A stretch of 64,000 nucleotides of DNA from assembly GCA_024734495.1 (NCBI GenBank), contig JALMQS010000128.1, positions 25,460,711 to 25,524,710 on the forward strand, in the 5' to 3' direction. The notes under the pieces were generated by a model. The model did not search any database, was not told the DNA's origin, and was given only the letters and a program-made list of their open reading frames with translations. The stretch comes from Forficula auricularia (lineage: Eukaryota; Arthropoda; Insecta; Dermaptera; Forficulidae). The first letter of the stretch is position 1. Every line of letters starts with the position of its first letter. Both the position numbers and the translations under genes were made by a program. Below are positions 1-12,377 of the stretch, piece after piece.

Positions 1-38
1 TCCAACGACTTGTTCACCAATCGTGGTTCACCCCTCGG
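1..38. repeat. Right end of a hAT-type MITE, cut by the window edge
   Basis: The stretch ending in GGTTCACCCCTCGG matches the right ends of the MITEs at 3708-3848 and 22931-23161. The left part lies outside the window. Confidence 0.4.
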
Positions 39-39
39 A

Positions 40-240
40 ATTTCCCTACATCCATTCGGGTATTTGAACCCATGAGAATCAACAAATATTATTTTAAAAA
101 GACCGAGATGTTCAAGCAAACGGCAACCTCATTGATTTCTCTTGATAAAATTGTTATTTTTGTTATATATATATATATTATATGTCTGATTGGTTTTACC
201 ATAAGGACAGCCATTGGTTTGATTGCATTTCGGCCAAGAT
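40..240 (+). repeat. Dispersed repeat, copy 1 (family D related)
   Basis: A direct copy of this stretch lies at 3388-3545: a shared block from CATCCATTCGGGTATTTGA through the family D signature CCTCATTGATTTCTCTT and on to a shared GATTGGTTTTA block. A shorter third copy of the first block lies near 20285-20325. The 99-residue reading frame starting at 182 crosses this repeat and resembles no family known to me. Confidence 0.6.
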
Positions 241-794
241 TGATAATTTGAACTTCACAAAAAACTTACCCCCAATACCCTCACCGTTAATTCCGCCCAG
301 GCCAGGTGCCTTAGAACCTGTAATTGTGCCCCGAGATACCCATATCCGTTCCACCGACCGTACTCATACTATTGGTACTAGGGTAAGCTTTTCGTTCATT
401 ATTCGCAACCCTTTGAATCCATTCAACAGCTCATCAATGGATGGAATCCTTAGGGACCAGATATTATTTCAAAAATCATAAAGGGAAAAAATGTTATTTT
501 TTTTACAAACTCTTGTCAATTAATCTTGAAATGACAGAATTTAGTCATAGTTAACTTCGAAAAACATCCCTTGTTCAAAAAAATCTCTCTTTCTGATATC
601 CACTTAAAGTTTTTTTTTTTTTAATATTGTAGGAGCTGACCTTAAGAAAGAAGAAAAAAGTTTCCGGATATCCGATTTTTATAAAAAATAATAAAACTGA
701 AATTGTTTAAGAAATATAATTGCTACACTGAAATCTCTCAAATTGTCATTTTAAAGTGTATTAAATTAAAAAAATCTTTCTGATATGATCTGAC

Positions 795-905
795 TTTTCA
801 GGCAGAGGATGCTGTTCAAAAAAGAACCCTTAATTTTTGAAAATTTTATTTTATTATTTGCAAAATTCATCGAAAAGAGTCTTAATATAATTTTTCAAAT
901 TTCAC
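795..905 (-). repeat. Fragment of the CAGTGGCG non-autonomous hAT family
   Basis: The stretch from GGATGCTGTTCAAAAA through the TTTTGAAAATTTTATTTTA block resembles 41130-41220 and, in reverse complement, the right part of the full element at 2451-3224. Both termini are missing. Confidence 0.4.
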
Positions 906-1266
906 ATTAGATTTTTTTCATTTGATATTAAAGTCAGAGCGGACAGTCTATCTTCACTTTGACTACTTCCAGAGGCAAGTAAAAAATAATCCACCTTTCT
1001 ATCTTAAGCTCTGTACTTTTCATAAATATTTTTTTTGGTTGCTATAAAATAATTACTAGATGTAAAAAATTAAGATAGGTATAGGTACCTATGGTTTGCG
1101 TATACGGCTTGCACTTAGCCTCTTTTGTTTTTCTTGATATTTTATCAACCTATTTATAAAACCGTTTTTTTACTTTCTCATAATAATATATTAAAAAAAA
1201 AAATGATTTTATTCGTTTTTTTTTTTTAATTTTCGAGTATTTACTTTTTTTGATGTTGAGTGTACA

Positions 1267-1382
1267 AATAGATGCTAGGCATCCGGCCGTGGGATAGACA
1301 TACCCTTAACTGATATGCCAATTCAGTTGTCTAAATATCAGGGGCTCCCAGGACCGAGGTGTGGCTATTAAATGGCTGTAGT
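1267..1382 (+). repeat. Copy of a GC-richer dispersed repeat (see 32491)
   Basis: It shares AACTGATNTGNNAATT, the block ATCAGGGGCTCCC and GAGGTGTGG with 32491-32580. Only the first part of the longer 32 kb copy is present. The family is not recognised. Confidence 0.5.
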
Positions 1383-2389
1383 GATTGAAAGTTTATTTCA
1401 AATTTTTCACTTTTATGCTTAATTAAAAAAAAAGAAAAGAAATTTTATTAACGGCATAAGTAGATAAAGGGATATTTCTGATTGGCTGATTTGAATCAAA
1501 ATCTTGTTTGTGATATCTTGAACTAATAACTTCGGTACTTATTTTTTTATTATTTCATTTCTCTTGGTTCTATCGTTTTTGAGTTATCCTTCTCACAGAC
1601 ATAAAAAACAGACAAATAACAAATACATATTTTTGGCACCTAAAAACTCGCCTCTAATCTTGAATACTCCTAAGTTTTTGAAAAATGACAGAATTTTAGT
1701 CATGATTAATTTACCTTGAAAATTTATTTATTTATGTATTTATTTTAAAGTTAACTTTACAAAAAATCACATCTATTCAAATATAAACCAACATATTCTG
1801 GTATGATATGGCACATTACATGACTTTCACTGATTCAATTAAAAACCAAATTAAAAAAAACAAACAACAACGTAGGTAATACTTAACTGAAAATCAAGAA
1901 AAAAAGTTGGATCATTTTTTGAGAAAACGACAAAAACTAGTAGTAGTAAAGTAGTACTTTCGATGGCCGTATTTAAACTATATCCATACAACCATATCTC
2001 GAGTTCTTATCTAATTTAAATTTTCAATTTAATACCTCTGAGTTTTTCTGTTTTTGAATTTAATCCATCACTGAGTCAGAGTTTAATTATACATATTTTT
2101 GGCTTTTATGGATCACTTTTGTTAAATACTCGTGATAATAACAATATATAGTTTTCAATTATTATCAAAAAGGTGAAATTCAATTTGGTCTTATCTGAAT
2201 AATTAGAAGTTTTCAAAAAATGAATTTTAGCAAATATACATAGTATCATATGTCTGTTCATGAATTATCGAGAACCCAGATAGGCAGAAAAAATAATGAT
2301 TGGAAATGATTTTACTTTAGATTTCAGACTTATGAATTCGTTAAGCAAATTTCGATTAAAACCAATCAATCAATCTTCCGAAAACATAC

Positions 2390-3330
2390 AATTTTTACTT
2401 GAAAAGATTTTGTTTTGCCAAGAGTAGCTGAGTTATTGATTCATATCCATCAGTGGCGTGCGGTCCATGGATGCTGTGGATGCTGCGCATACTTAAAATT
2501 CCAAACATTTAGAGTATTTTCATAAATTCAGGAAGATATTTAAATTTTCAAATTATTATCCATTTAAAATATTTCTATAAAAAACATTTTTTGTTTTGAA
2601 AAGTAGGTATATAGATTCTCGAAATGAAATAAAATTATTGCATAGTTTCAAGGGGCAATTAAAATGAATGATTTTCCGAAAAGGGCGCCGATAGAAGGTT
2701 TGAAGTTTCTGCCTGGTATATCTTCCAGTTCAAGCATGTCCAAGACAAGTTTAGACTAGTTTTAGTCGAATAAAAATTGTTCTCGCTGAGAAACTATTAA
2801 AATAGTAATAATACAAAAAAGGAATAAATAAAGATGATTCGAGAATTTTTGGACTAATCCATTTCTAACAACTCTCAATAATATAAGATCGAAAATAACG
2901 AAGAGTGTTCTAGACAAGTCATAGCTTGCTTATAGCAATATAATTAGGAGAAATTTCAGATTTTCTTATAGGAGAGGCTGATTCATTGTGGAAGATGGTC
3001 AATTTCCATCTTAAGGACTGAGGAGTTTAAGTCAAATTAATTAATTTCTGACTCCTACCTTCACTCACACAATACAGTATCCGTTCGGGGCGAAGGTCCC
3101 AAAATATATTTTTTGAAAATCTAATGTTAATTTTGAAAAATAACGAAAAATACTATTGCAAAAAAGGCGAAGATTAAAATAAAATTTCTAAAAATGTAGA
3201 TTGAAAAGTCACCAACCGCCACTGATACCTATATATATACGTGAATATATATAATTTATTTGCTCAGGACTGAGGTTTGACCTTCATCATCACTCATTTT
3301 AATTAAAAATATTCTACTTGTTATGAATGA
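2390..3330 (-). repeat. Family D hammerhead repeat, split by a hAT insertion
   Basis: The left piece (2390-2450) reads AAGATTTTGTTTTGCC then AGAGTAGCTGAG, the family D signature in reverse. The right piece (3225-3330) carries the D block with CTTCATCATCACTC. The hAT element at 2451-3224 lies between them. The hammerhead-like core in the right piece has lost the GAAACTAT part, so it is not expected to function. Confidence 0.55.
2451..3224. mobile_element. Non-autonomous hAT transposon (774 bp)
   Basis: It starts CAGTGGCG and ends CGCCACTG, an 8 bp terminal inverted repeat typical of hAT elements (Zaphod-like ends). The flanking octamers ATATCCAT and ATACCTAT match at 6 of 8 positions, consistent with an aged 8 bp target duplication. 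There is no transposase coding. Related copies lie at 41109-41490, 60197-60774 (reverse) and 795-905. It could have been moved by a transposase like the remnant at 56475, but that is inference. Confidence 0.75.
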
Positions 3331-3387
3331 TTCGTTTGTTCCTTTGTGAAGTGACCAGCTTACTATTATAACAAAACGAATTTACTT

Positions 3388-3545
3388 GCATCCATTCGGG
3401 TATTTGACCCCATGGGAATCAACAAATATTATATTAAAAAGACGCTCAAGCAAACGACAACCTCATTGATTTCTCTTTATAAAATTTTTATGTGTTATAT
3501 ACGTCAGATTGGTTTTATCTTAAGGATAGCCATTCGCTTTGATTT
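3388..3545 (+). repeat. Dispersed repeat, copy 2 (family D related)
   Basis: Direct copy of 40-240 with the same block order. The short reading frame starting at 3412 lies on the repeat and has no recognisable domain. Confidence 0.6.
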
Positions 3546-3707
3546 CAATCCAGCTTTTGGATTCAAATCCCAAGAGGGATGCTATCAAGATTATCTACAA
3601 CAGCTCAAAATCAGTAGTATATCACACATCCAATGCAAAGGCCACATCTCGAATTTTTTGAAAATTGAGCTAGGGGTAGAATAATGTTACGGGTATAAAG
3701 TGTATGT

Positions 3708-3848
3708 CAGGGGTGAGCCGCGATTGGAATTATTTGGAATTACTTTGGAATTCATTAGATAATCTATTGTCATCTATTGTCTTCTACTTGGAAATGAAAC
3801 TGGAAGTGGAAGTAGGGGTACACGATTTTAGGACCCGGTTCACCCCTC
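3708..3848. mobile_element. hAT-type MITE (about 140 bp)
   Basis: It begins CAGGGGTGAGCCGCG and ends GGTTCACCCCTCG, an imperfect terminal inverted repeat. The flanks GTGTATGT and AAGTATGT agree at 6 of 8 positions. The interior is rich in TTGGAAT-like words, the same interior that has expanded into a minisatellite in the copy at 22931. Confidence 0.55.
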
Positions 3849-4998
3849 GAAGTATGTTAACACCAGAAAGGCCCATATACCTATTTTTATAAAAATAGTA
3901 TCTTGGGGCATATAATGCCATAGATTTCTTAAGAAATCCATTGTCCAAGTCATATTCAAATCACTGCTGTGTAAAACATAGCCTTTTTTGACCTGTGGCC
4001 TTATTGCATTGGATGTGCGACATGTACAATCACTTGGGATTTTCCTTAGAAATCTCGAGTTTGTTATACTCAGCAAAAACCAACTTTAATATACTTCTAT
4101 AAAGTTTCCCATCCCTTGATCTCAAAAAAAATTTCGATTATAAAATCTCTTTTAATTTCACCGATCGATATTTGTAGTTCTCTTCTATCTTATCCCTTAT
4201 CAAATCGTTTTATTAAATAAAATAAAATAAAATAAAAATCTTAATCACGTAGATTTACCTAATCGACGCAAACAAAGACCTTTTATTTTTGAGAATTATG
4301 TTCCAATAAGCAAACACGTGAACGTGTTTCACCTGCGAAAAATCTTGATAAGATAAAATAAAAATTTGTTTGCTCTTTCTATTATCACTGGTTCATTCGT
4401 TTGTTCTCTTGCCCAGCAGCCATTCATTCATAAATCACTTTCCTTTGCTTCAATATTTACACACAAGTTTGATTTTCCCGTCCACTATTTGGTTTTAGAA
4501 AATTGAAGATTTCTCCTACAATCAATGATAGTTTTCGAAAACTGGAGGAGAAATATGACAATTTTTCTCTTTAAATTTTGGTGATTTGAATATTTCTATT
4601 TGCAAGCGGTATGAGCTGAAACTCGGCATAAATTTGCAGCTTCTTAATAAATACAAACTTGTGTGCCAAATTTCAGCTTTTCAAATAGAATTAATTGTTT
4701 AAATGATTTGATTTTTTCTTATTTTCTTCATTTTTTCATCTAAAAAAATTAAAAAGACTAAGATTTATTTAATCGAGATTTTCCTCTGCTTGATGCATAT
4801 AAACATATATCATACATATAAATATAAAGAAAGAATATAAAATTAATAAATAATTTAAATTTAAAAAATATCTTTAGTATAGATTATACGATAGGTTTTT
4901 TGTGAAAGTTACCTTGCTATATATATTTTTTTAAATTAATCTTTTAATTTTATTAAATATATTTCACCTCCAACCTAAACGATTCTCCCTGGACAATA

Positions 4999-5035
<37 letters not shown>

Positions 5036-5042
5036 GTATATA
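3849..5042. other. AT-rich spacer with (TA)n tract
   Basis: No gene was recognised. It contains a TA dinucleotide run at about 5000-5030 and several AAATA runs (4215-4240). Confidence 0.6.
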
Positions 5043-5418
5043 TGTTGCAGTAAAAACCCATTTTTTAGTAAAAACTCGTTCTTACTAGTTAAAACGCGTT
5101 TCGCTGAATTCCTTTATGGCAACTAGAGCCCACTGATGTTGGTTGAGTTTGGTTCAAAGGTCTTGAATCTACATTTTTGACCTTCCGCTTCATTTCGTTT
5201 GTTTATTTTCAAAATTTTTTAAACAAAAAATTTCAAAATTTACATCCTCTACAACTTTTCTTCTAATTTTTGACATTTTCGTTTAAAAATTTTTTGAAAA
5301 TAAATACACGAAATGAGGCGGAAGTTGACGATTCTAGACCTTTGAACCAAATTCAACCAACTTCAGAAAACTCTAGTTGCCATAAAGGTATTCAGCGAAA
5401 AGCGTTTTTACTGCAACA
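5043..5418. mobile_element. Palindromic MITE with TGTTGCAGTAAAAAC ends
   Basis: The ends TGTTGCAGTAAAAAC and TTTTTACTGCAACA are inverted repeats. The arms extend inward through CTAGAGCCCACTGATG-like sequence to an AT-rich centre near 5230, so almost the whole 376 bp is a hairpin. A right half copy is at 19255-19416. The subterminal core (TTGGTTGAGTTTGGT, then TTTTTGACC) also occurs in the Helitron-associated tandem units at 22196 and 42430. Superfamily unassigned. Confidence 0.65.
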
Positions 5419-5539
5419 TTATATGTATTATAACCAGGTAGGCGATCGCAATATTTCCATTTTATATTCTTTAGAATATAAATGTGAAAGTAAAAATTAT
5501 AGATATGTATAAATAAAAAAATATGAATATGTATAAATA

Positions 5540-5810
5540 TAGCATATATAATTTATTTTTTAGAGACCATAGTTTCGACCTTACCATCAGTCATTTTAAT
5601 TAGAAATATTTTATTGGTTATTTCTCTCAAATACACGATTGGATGTTTGTTGTAATTGTGGGCTTGTAAGATAACAAACTAATATAACTAATATATATAT
5701 ATATATATGTATATGTTTATTTGCATCAAGCAAAGGACAACCTCATTAATTTCTCTTTATGAATCAACAACTCTGCTACTCTCGGTAAAACGAAATCTTT
5801 TTCAATTAAG
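5540..5810. repeat. Family D hammerhead repeat, inverted pair
   Basis: The minus-oriented half (5545-5640) carries a decayed hammerhead core at 5565-5590 (reverse complement CTGATGG ... GAAACTATGGTC, stem II shortened). The plus-oriented half (5725-5805) carries the D signature, CCTCATTAATTTCTC through CTGCTACTCTCGG. Confidence 0.6.
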
Positions 5811-6238
5811 GTTTAATCAATTTTTCGTATTATAAACCTCCTACAATTCGGCAACCAACCCAACGCCTGAATTTCGTGGAAAATACTTATTTCAGGCTTT
5901 TTATAAAAGTTGATTTGAAAGTCATTCCAAAAAGACTTCTTTAGAAACTATCTAGCGTTGTTGTTTTGCTCTGTCTAAAGCTAGTTGTCGTTTTTTCCAT
6001 TTGGAACTTGCAACTCACTATGTCTAATAAAATTTTCCAATACCCATTAAGGGTAAATGATATGCAGAAATCAAATTTTATGTATTTGAAATTTATAAGA
6101 TAAATTTGCATGATATATGGTGTAAAAAGATGGCCGTAGGGGATGGATAGGCAATAATTATAGAATTTTTATATTTTTAAACTTTTAACGTCCATACGTT
6201 GTAATCCACTCTTCTTATAATATATACTTTATACATAT
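5811..6238. other. AT-rich spacer, nothing recognised
   Basis: No open frame of note, no motif and no copy elsewhere that I could see. Confidence 0.5.
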
Positions 6239-6516
6239 CTTCTTCTTTAAGTGCCATATCAGGTCTCCCTGACGTTTCGGCACCTCTCCACATATACCTG
6301 TGCTTAGTGTGTTTAGATGTTTTACACAGATATACGGGACCTACTTTTTAACGCCGATTCCGAAGGGCTAGTTTGGAGAGGTTGACTAGGTATACTCTTG
6401 GTAGTTTGCCATTGCTTTACAATAGGAGCGACTGCAAATATCTGCCGAGACTCAGTCTCTAACCATCATACTTCAGGACAGCGGCCCCACACTCTGACCA
6501 CTGACCCACAGTCGCC
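6239..6516 (-). mobile_element. tRNA-derived SINE, copy 1
   Basis: In reverse complement it aligns end to end with the SINE at 16901-17181: head GGCGACTGTGGGTCAGTGG (A-box-like), a degraded B-box, a middle with AGTTTGGAGAGG in plus orientation, and a tail ending in TTAAAGAAGAAG. Near the 3' end it has TGCCGAAACGTCAGG, similar to the 3' half of a hammerhead core, preceded by CTAAGCA where CTGANGA is expected. Confidence 0.8.
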
Positions 6517-8132
6517 TCATATGCATATACATATAATAAAATATTTTCTTCTTAAAGTTAATTTAGCTAATAGTAGTAGACTTTAGAGTTCTTTGAAAAA
6601 TATAATCGTTATAATTATGAGAAGCTTTTGAATGAAAATTAAATTTGGCTCACAATTCTTGAATTAATTTTCAACTTTGTGTCAAGTTTCAGCTTTTTGA
6701 CTTGATTTCTTATCTGACAAAATAATACTCAAATCGTTGAAATTTGCAGAGAACATAAACCATGCTTGAAAACGTATTCACTTCTAGATTTTGTACAATT
6801 TTGTTCTCGTTATTATTATTATTATTTATAATTTATTATATGTTAGAAGGGATGCATTCACTCACTTGGGAGTTGAACTGTCCTACAAGACAAAATTAAT
6901 TTGACATATTACTAGATTTTTTTTATTAAATAATAAGAAAAATTTAATGAATCATCAGTCATTTATGTGGAGAAATTTTCAGGCAGCGCCGGCCACACCG
7001 CCATGGCTGATTGCAAAGAGCCCCGCTAGAATAATCCCTAAAGTTAAGAAATATAATTAAAAGCAAAAAATAAATCTGTATGGGTTATCCTTGTCATAGC
7101 AATTCTTGAAAAAGTTTTTTTTTAATATTTCATATAAGTAATATATACTAAGCTTCTGAGTAATAAAAATTATCCATAAAAACTCAAAATCAGTAGAAGT
7201 TTCTCGAGATTAAAAAAAATTCTTATATGTGTAAATAAATAAATCTTTCAAAATTGACCTAGAAAATCGTTTTGTTTGTTTTTAACTAATTTTAATATTT
7301 AGCTGTCTTCTAGAACTCACTTTCATATACTACTAGTAAAGTATTATATATATAAATTGAAAAAATGAATAATAATCAAAGCTCTTTTTAGTTGATTAGG
7401 TGCCCAATTAGAGATGGGTTGTATTAAAAAAAGGGCCGCTTAACACACAGGCCAACGGATTAACTGTTAATGAGGAAAATAAATTACAGGGCCAAAAAAA
7501 CGTGTTCAACAACTTTTTTTAAAAAATCAATATTCATCATTCATAAATCATTAAATATTAAAATCTTTTTTTTTCATAATTTATTTCTGACATTAATAAG
7601 AATATTATTATTATTTATTTTTATAAAATAATATTTCAAATTCGTTCAGTTCATATTCTTCCCATCACGAACGAACAGTGAGAAATGAAGAAGAAGTTGT
7701 AGTGGAAAAGAAGCAAAAGGAAGGCAGAAGGGCTTTTGATTTAATGATGATGCTCTGCAGCCGCAGCCTCTGGCACCTTCATCTCTACTTCACAAATAAT
7801 TATTAGTTTTATACGATTTTAATTTATAGGCATATAAGACAAAAAATTATTATTTATACTATTGGATTATTAATATATCATTAATTTTTTCTTTTGGAAA
7901 TTTTTTTATTAATTAATATACAAATAACTAATGAGAAGAAAATTGTTCAAAAAGCAAATACTTTTTCAAAAATTATTATGCTCTTTCTAAATTTTAAAGA
8001 TTTGAGTATTTATTAGTATTGAAGCTGTTGAAGCTTTCATTTTTGTGATTAATTTGATTAAAGTGTGAATTTTTATTTAAATCACACATAATTAATTATA
8101 ATTATTTTTTAAACACGAACAAATAATACAAT
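6517..8132. other. AT-rich spacer
   Basis: (ATT)n run near 6810-6835. A short, more balanced stretch at 7665-7790 (GAAGAAGAAGTTG, GCAGCCGCAGCC) has no convincing frame. No gene was recognised. Confidence 0.5.
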
Positions 8133-8330
8133 ATAACTACGACGTTTCGATCTACATATTCTGCGATCGTTCTCAAGTATGAGAACCCACTCCGATTATA
8201 GGTTAACTGAGCCAATCACGTGTCGGTCAGGCTTATACAGGCTTATAGACTCCATGTACAGTCCAATCAAAAAGCCAAGACACTGACGAACTCAGCGCAC
8301 CCTGTCGGACTGAGCATTACCTGTTTTTAA
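8133..8330 (-). repeat. Family F hammerhead-like repeat (Penelope-type terminus)
   Basis: The minus strand of 8133-8178 reads CTTGAGAA, then a stem formed by CGATC and GATCG, then GAAACGTCGTAG. This matches the right half of a type I hammerhead core (GAAAC, ACGT, C) with a divergent CTTGAGA in place of CTGANGA. The adjoining part (8195-8330, in plus sense) contains GAGCCAATCACGTG. Similar sequences are typical of Penelope-like retroelement repeats in animals (family knowledge); no reverse transcriptase is present here. Confidence 0.55.
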
Positions 8331-10412
8331 AAACTATAAAGGGAAAAATATTGACAAATCAATTGATAATAATAATAACAATAATAAATCACAATTAATC
8401 CACATATCAAGAATATTATAGTTTACATAGTTGGATTTTATAATACAAGGTACATCGTTTATATTATCTACATGAAGTTAGCAACCCTGATATTTGTAAG
8501 TTGTCAACCCTGATATCTACCTTATTCTGCATGAAGTTAGCAACAAGATAATTACAAAATATTTTTATAATTTTAAGTTTCGTTATTTGGAAAATCACAT
8601 GGAATTATTAAATTATATTTAACACATCTCATTTAGATTGTAACCATCATCTCTATTTAAATTATTAGGACGTTTTTCAATTTCTATTTTTTCTTTTATT
8701 TTTATTTTCCAGTAATTATCCTCAATATGCAACGTTTGGGCTTCATCCAGATCAATCTTGTGTCCTGTTTTCAGATTTGAGTACTTATTATATTTTCACC
8801 GAACATGTCAGGTCAAAAAGCTGGAACTTGACTCAAAAGCGAAATTGAATAATGCAAAACTAAAGAGCCAAATCATCATCAGTCTCGCTAACAAAGTTTC
8901 AACAAAAGAAAAATAAGATCAAAAAGTAAATAATAGAGTACGAGCAAAAATATTTATTTCAATTATGGACAACATACACCATCTATCAGTGAAATGTGGA
9001 AACATAGCAAGAAGAAATATTTATCTCGCTCATGGGCAATATATGCCATCTATTAGAATAACCTGGAAACAAAGTAAGAATTAATATTTTGATACTAAAT
9101 AAAAATAATCTAGAAAATAAAGAACAAAACAGACTTGGATTACGATACATTATTTAATATTTAATAAAAACCACAAGATTATTAAAAACAAAACAAAATT
9201 AAAGTCCTGTATGATTTTCTATATCAAAGCGTCTTAGTATTAAATGTATACGGGGTGCTTCGCTTCATTAATGGTATCAAAACACAATTTCACATCTAAT
9301 TTTATCATAGTAAGATTACGGTTGAAATCGTACCTAGTATTAAGAGTTTATTTTATTATTTCCTAATTAAAAATTTTTAACTGGAAATTCTGAAGCTTCT
9401 AAACCTCGAAATCTAATACAAATATAAAAACATTTTGGTATCTAATACTTTAATTTATTTTATTTTAAAATTGGTTTATTACTAATACTGGGTAGCGATA
9501 AACTCTTACAAGGTAATTAATTCATTAAAGTTTTATTTGATTTAGATAATATGATGGAAAACGTGAGTCTTGTATCATAGTAACTTTAATCAATGAACGA
9601 ACAAACCCTTTAATTAAAAACATTTATTTTTTATTTTTTAAAAGCTCCTCATTTCTGCCTAGGACAGAGCACTGGTTTTCATGTTAAAGTGGTTGCTGAC
9701 CGTCAGGCGTTAATTTGATGGGGGAAGTTACTAAGTTATCTTTTGACATGTTATTTGGTCTTGTCCAATATTAAACAATAAAATATAAAAAGACACAAAA
9801 AATCAATAGAGATTTTACAAACATTTCTTTTGGGCCTAATATTTGGAAGGTTATTGAGAATTCGCAAACACCAAAAAATGAGTATGTAAATTATATTGAA
9901 AAAAGGACAATATCCTAAAATTAGGATTACATTTTTTTAAATAATATCTTTACTCCTTATGTTTGATTAACTTGAAGTAATTAATAATCATATCTTTTAT
10001 TAATATTACTAGAGTAATAATAATACAAGTATAGAAAAATGAAGATTATTATCATTACTTTCAAAATTTATTCCACCCTAACTTTTGAAAATAAAAAAAT
10101 TATAGATACTTATATAGGTATTTTAAGTGAATTTTACAAGCTAAACTATTAATTTTCCATGAGATAGAAAATCTTATTAAAAGTTTTATTGAATGATCAT
10201 TTAGGAGAGAGGTCAAATTTTTGTGGGCATGAAAATAAAAAAATATTTTTTATAATAAGGTGGAATGTATTCTCAAAGATCACATTAAGTTGATTAATTA
10301 GTATTTTCACAGATTTTGTACACAGAACGAGATATCCAAACTACTGAATTTAAAATAAAATAATTTAAAAAAATTCTATAAATATTCTTGCCAATGACAA
10401 ATAAGGAACTAG
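8331..10412. other. AT-rich spacer
   Basis: No gene was recognised. It contains a local duplication of the phrase ACATACACCATCTATCA (about 8970 and 9030) and scattered AATAATAAT runs. Confidence 0.5.
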
Positions 10413-10413
10413 T

Positions 10414-11154
10414 TTGATACCTCAAGTATTAGTCCAGTCAAATTTTGTTTTTATTAGAAAAGTTTTGGGATAGCTCTGATATTTTGGGGGGGGGGGGGCT
10501 GATTCCAAATCTCAGGTCTTCTACTAAAATTTCGTGACGCAACATTGTAGAAAATGCAAAAAAGGTGAAAATTTTCATTTTTTGGCGGTTTTTCGCTTAT
10601 GAATCGAAAACTATCAACTTATCGTAATTAACCATCCTATTCAAAATGAAAGTCCATAAAATTTCCTACAAATTTTATAATTTAGGTTTTTTTCTCTGAC
10701 TAACCGTTCGGGGCCAAGCGCAAAATCAAAGTTTCGACCTCGGCAGCATTCCCGGATCACCCAAAAACTCCCACTTTTTTTTCGAAATTTTCCCATTTTT
10801 ACCATGAAGGAGCACGTTTTCGACAAATACCACTCTACACATTTTTAAACTAGATTACATTTACTACAATTCAAACAAAGTTTCATCTTAATTGGATAAA
10901 TGGTAATCCTTGTCGCAATGAGGTTGAAGTTTTGAACAACTGCAATTTTTTGCAAAAAATCACAATTTTTCCTTCATAACATGAAAACCACTCATCCTAG
11001 AAACTTGATTCCTATCTCATTCTCTAGGAAATTTTGTTGACTTGAACTTTTATTTGAACCACTTTTTTTTACAAAACTCTTAAATTTATAGATATCCAGC
11101 AATTTCCATGTCACTTCTGATGATTTGGATCATACCTTTGATACCTTAAGTATT
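10414..11154. mobile_element. TAGTCCAGTCA-type element, copy 1, with flanking direct repeat
   Basis: It starts at 10430 with TAGTCCAGTCA, the same terminus as the element at 20802. A 17 bp direct repeat with one mismatch (TTGATACCTCAAGTATT / TTGATACCTTAAGTATT) lies at 10414-10430 and 11138-11154. The interior shares the block ATGAAAACCACTCATCC and CTAGAAAC with 21205 and, reversed, with 29080. It contains a 14-base G run at 10484. No coding is visible. Confidence 0.45.
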
Positions 11155-11994
11155 TTGGAACGGAACCTTCGATTTGCCAATCCGACTCACACTTGGCCTC
11201 TTTTTTACTATTCATATTATAAATAAAAAAAATTCAAATCTTTCAAGTCAGAGAAGAAGAATAAATTAATCTCATTCTAGTCCACTTTCTAAATCCCTTG
11301 ATTAATTAGTTTTGATTCAAAAATATATAAATTTCCGACAGAACTCAATCCAATTTATTATACTCAAGTGTGAACTTAGTCACAAATTAATTTTTTTTCT
11401 TTACCATTAGGTATAGAAGTTTTTTATTTTTTGTGGAGTTGAATAACATTAAAAATTATGTAATGGCATATTTATTATGTTTATTAATATGCATGCAAAG
11501 GGAATGCGATAAATTGGTTCACAGGCAATAAACTTATTCTTCTCGCTCTCTGTTCTTATCATCGCGTCTATTATAGCAGCAAGTGGCCATCAAAGAGCGA
11601 ACCAAACTAGACGGCAGAAAGAACTAACATTCGTAGCCAATTGGGAACGAATGAATGAATAGTATGCCTTGTGCGCTATTTACCAGCATACATTGCTTCT
11701 TTCGCCTTGAATAATTACTCACCATACGTTTAAATATGTTTCATTTTCTTTAAAATACTATTTTAGTAGTAGTAGTATTAGAGAGTAAAAATATTTTGTT
11801 TGGAAATTTATAAACTTAGCACTTGAATATTTACTTTCTTGATTTATTAGATAATATATTTTTTATGACTTAATACTTATAAATGTAAAAATAAAAAAGA
11901 GTTAGGAATTTTTCGCTTGCAAATTGACGGAATGCATTTAAGAGTTTAAATGATTTAGAAAATATTTGGAGATTTTTCAACGACTATTGCGAAT
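11155..11994. other. Spacer with a more balanced stretch at 11500-11710
   Basis: 11500-11710 is less AT-rich and free of the window's repeats, so it could be low-copy sequence. I see no open frame or splice pattern good enough to call an exon. Confidence 0.4.
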
Positions 11995-12345
11995 GAATTC
12001 ATTTGAAAAGATTTTGTTTTCCTAGAGTAGCCGAGTTGATAATTCATAAGAAAAAAATCAATCAGGTTGTCCTTTGCTTGATGCGAATAAATTTATATAA
12101 TTTATTTATTTGAGATTATAGTTTGGAAGGTTTTAACTTCATCATCAGTCTTTTTAGTTACAAGTATTTTATCTGTTATTTCTCATAGGGTCAATCACCC
12201 TGTTAGACTTAGAAAATGCATTTTTTTGTAGTGATGGCGAAGCGATGAGCCACGATGGAGAACAACCTCATTGATTTCTCTTTATGAATCAACAACTCAG
12301 CTACTCTAGTCAAAACAAAATCTTTTCAAGAAATCAATGAGATTG
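11995..12345. repeat. Family D hammerhead repeat, inverted pair
   Basis: The minus half carries a hammerhead-like core at 12113-12148. In reverse it reads CTGATGA, T, GAAG ... CCTTC, CAAACTATAATC: one base off GAAA and one off the TATAGTC stem III. The plus half (12265-12340) has CCTCATTGATTTCTC and CAACTCAGCTACTCT. The two halves face each other. Confidence 0.6.
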
Positions 12346-12377
12346 TCCTACGCTTGATGCGATTAAACATATATATT

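Larger units (their letters stand above)
246..2389. other. AT-rich spacer without a recognisable gene
   Basis: Homopolymer-rich DNA with only short reading frames. It includes a hAT fragment (795-905) and a GC-richer repeat (1267-1382), listed separately. Nothing else was recognised. Confidence 0.6.

Noticed and set aside
182..481. 99-residue frame
   Set aside because: Overlaps the dispersed repeat of 40-240 and has no recognisable family.
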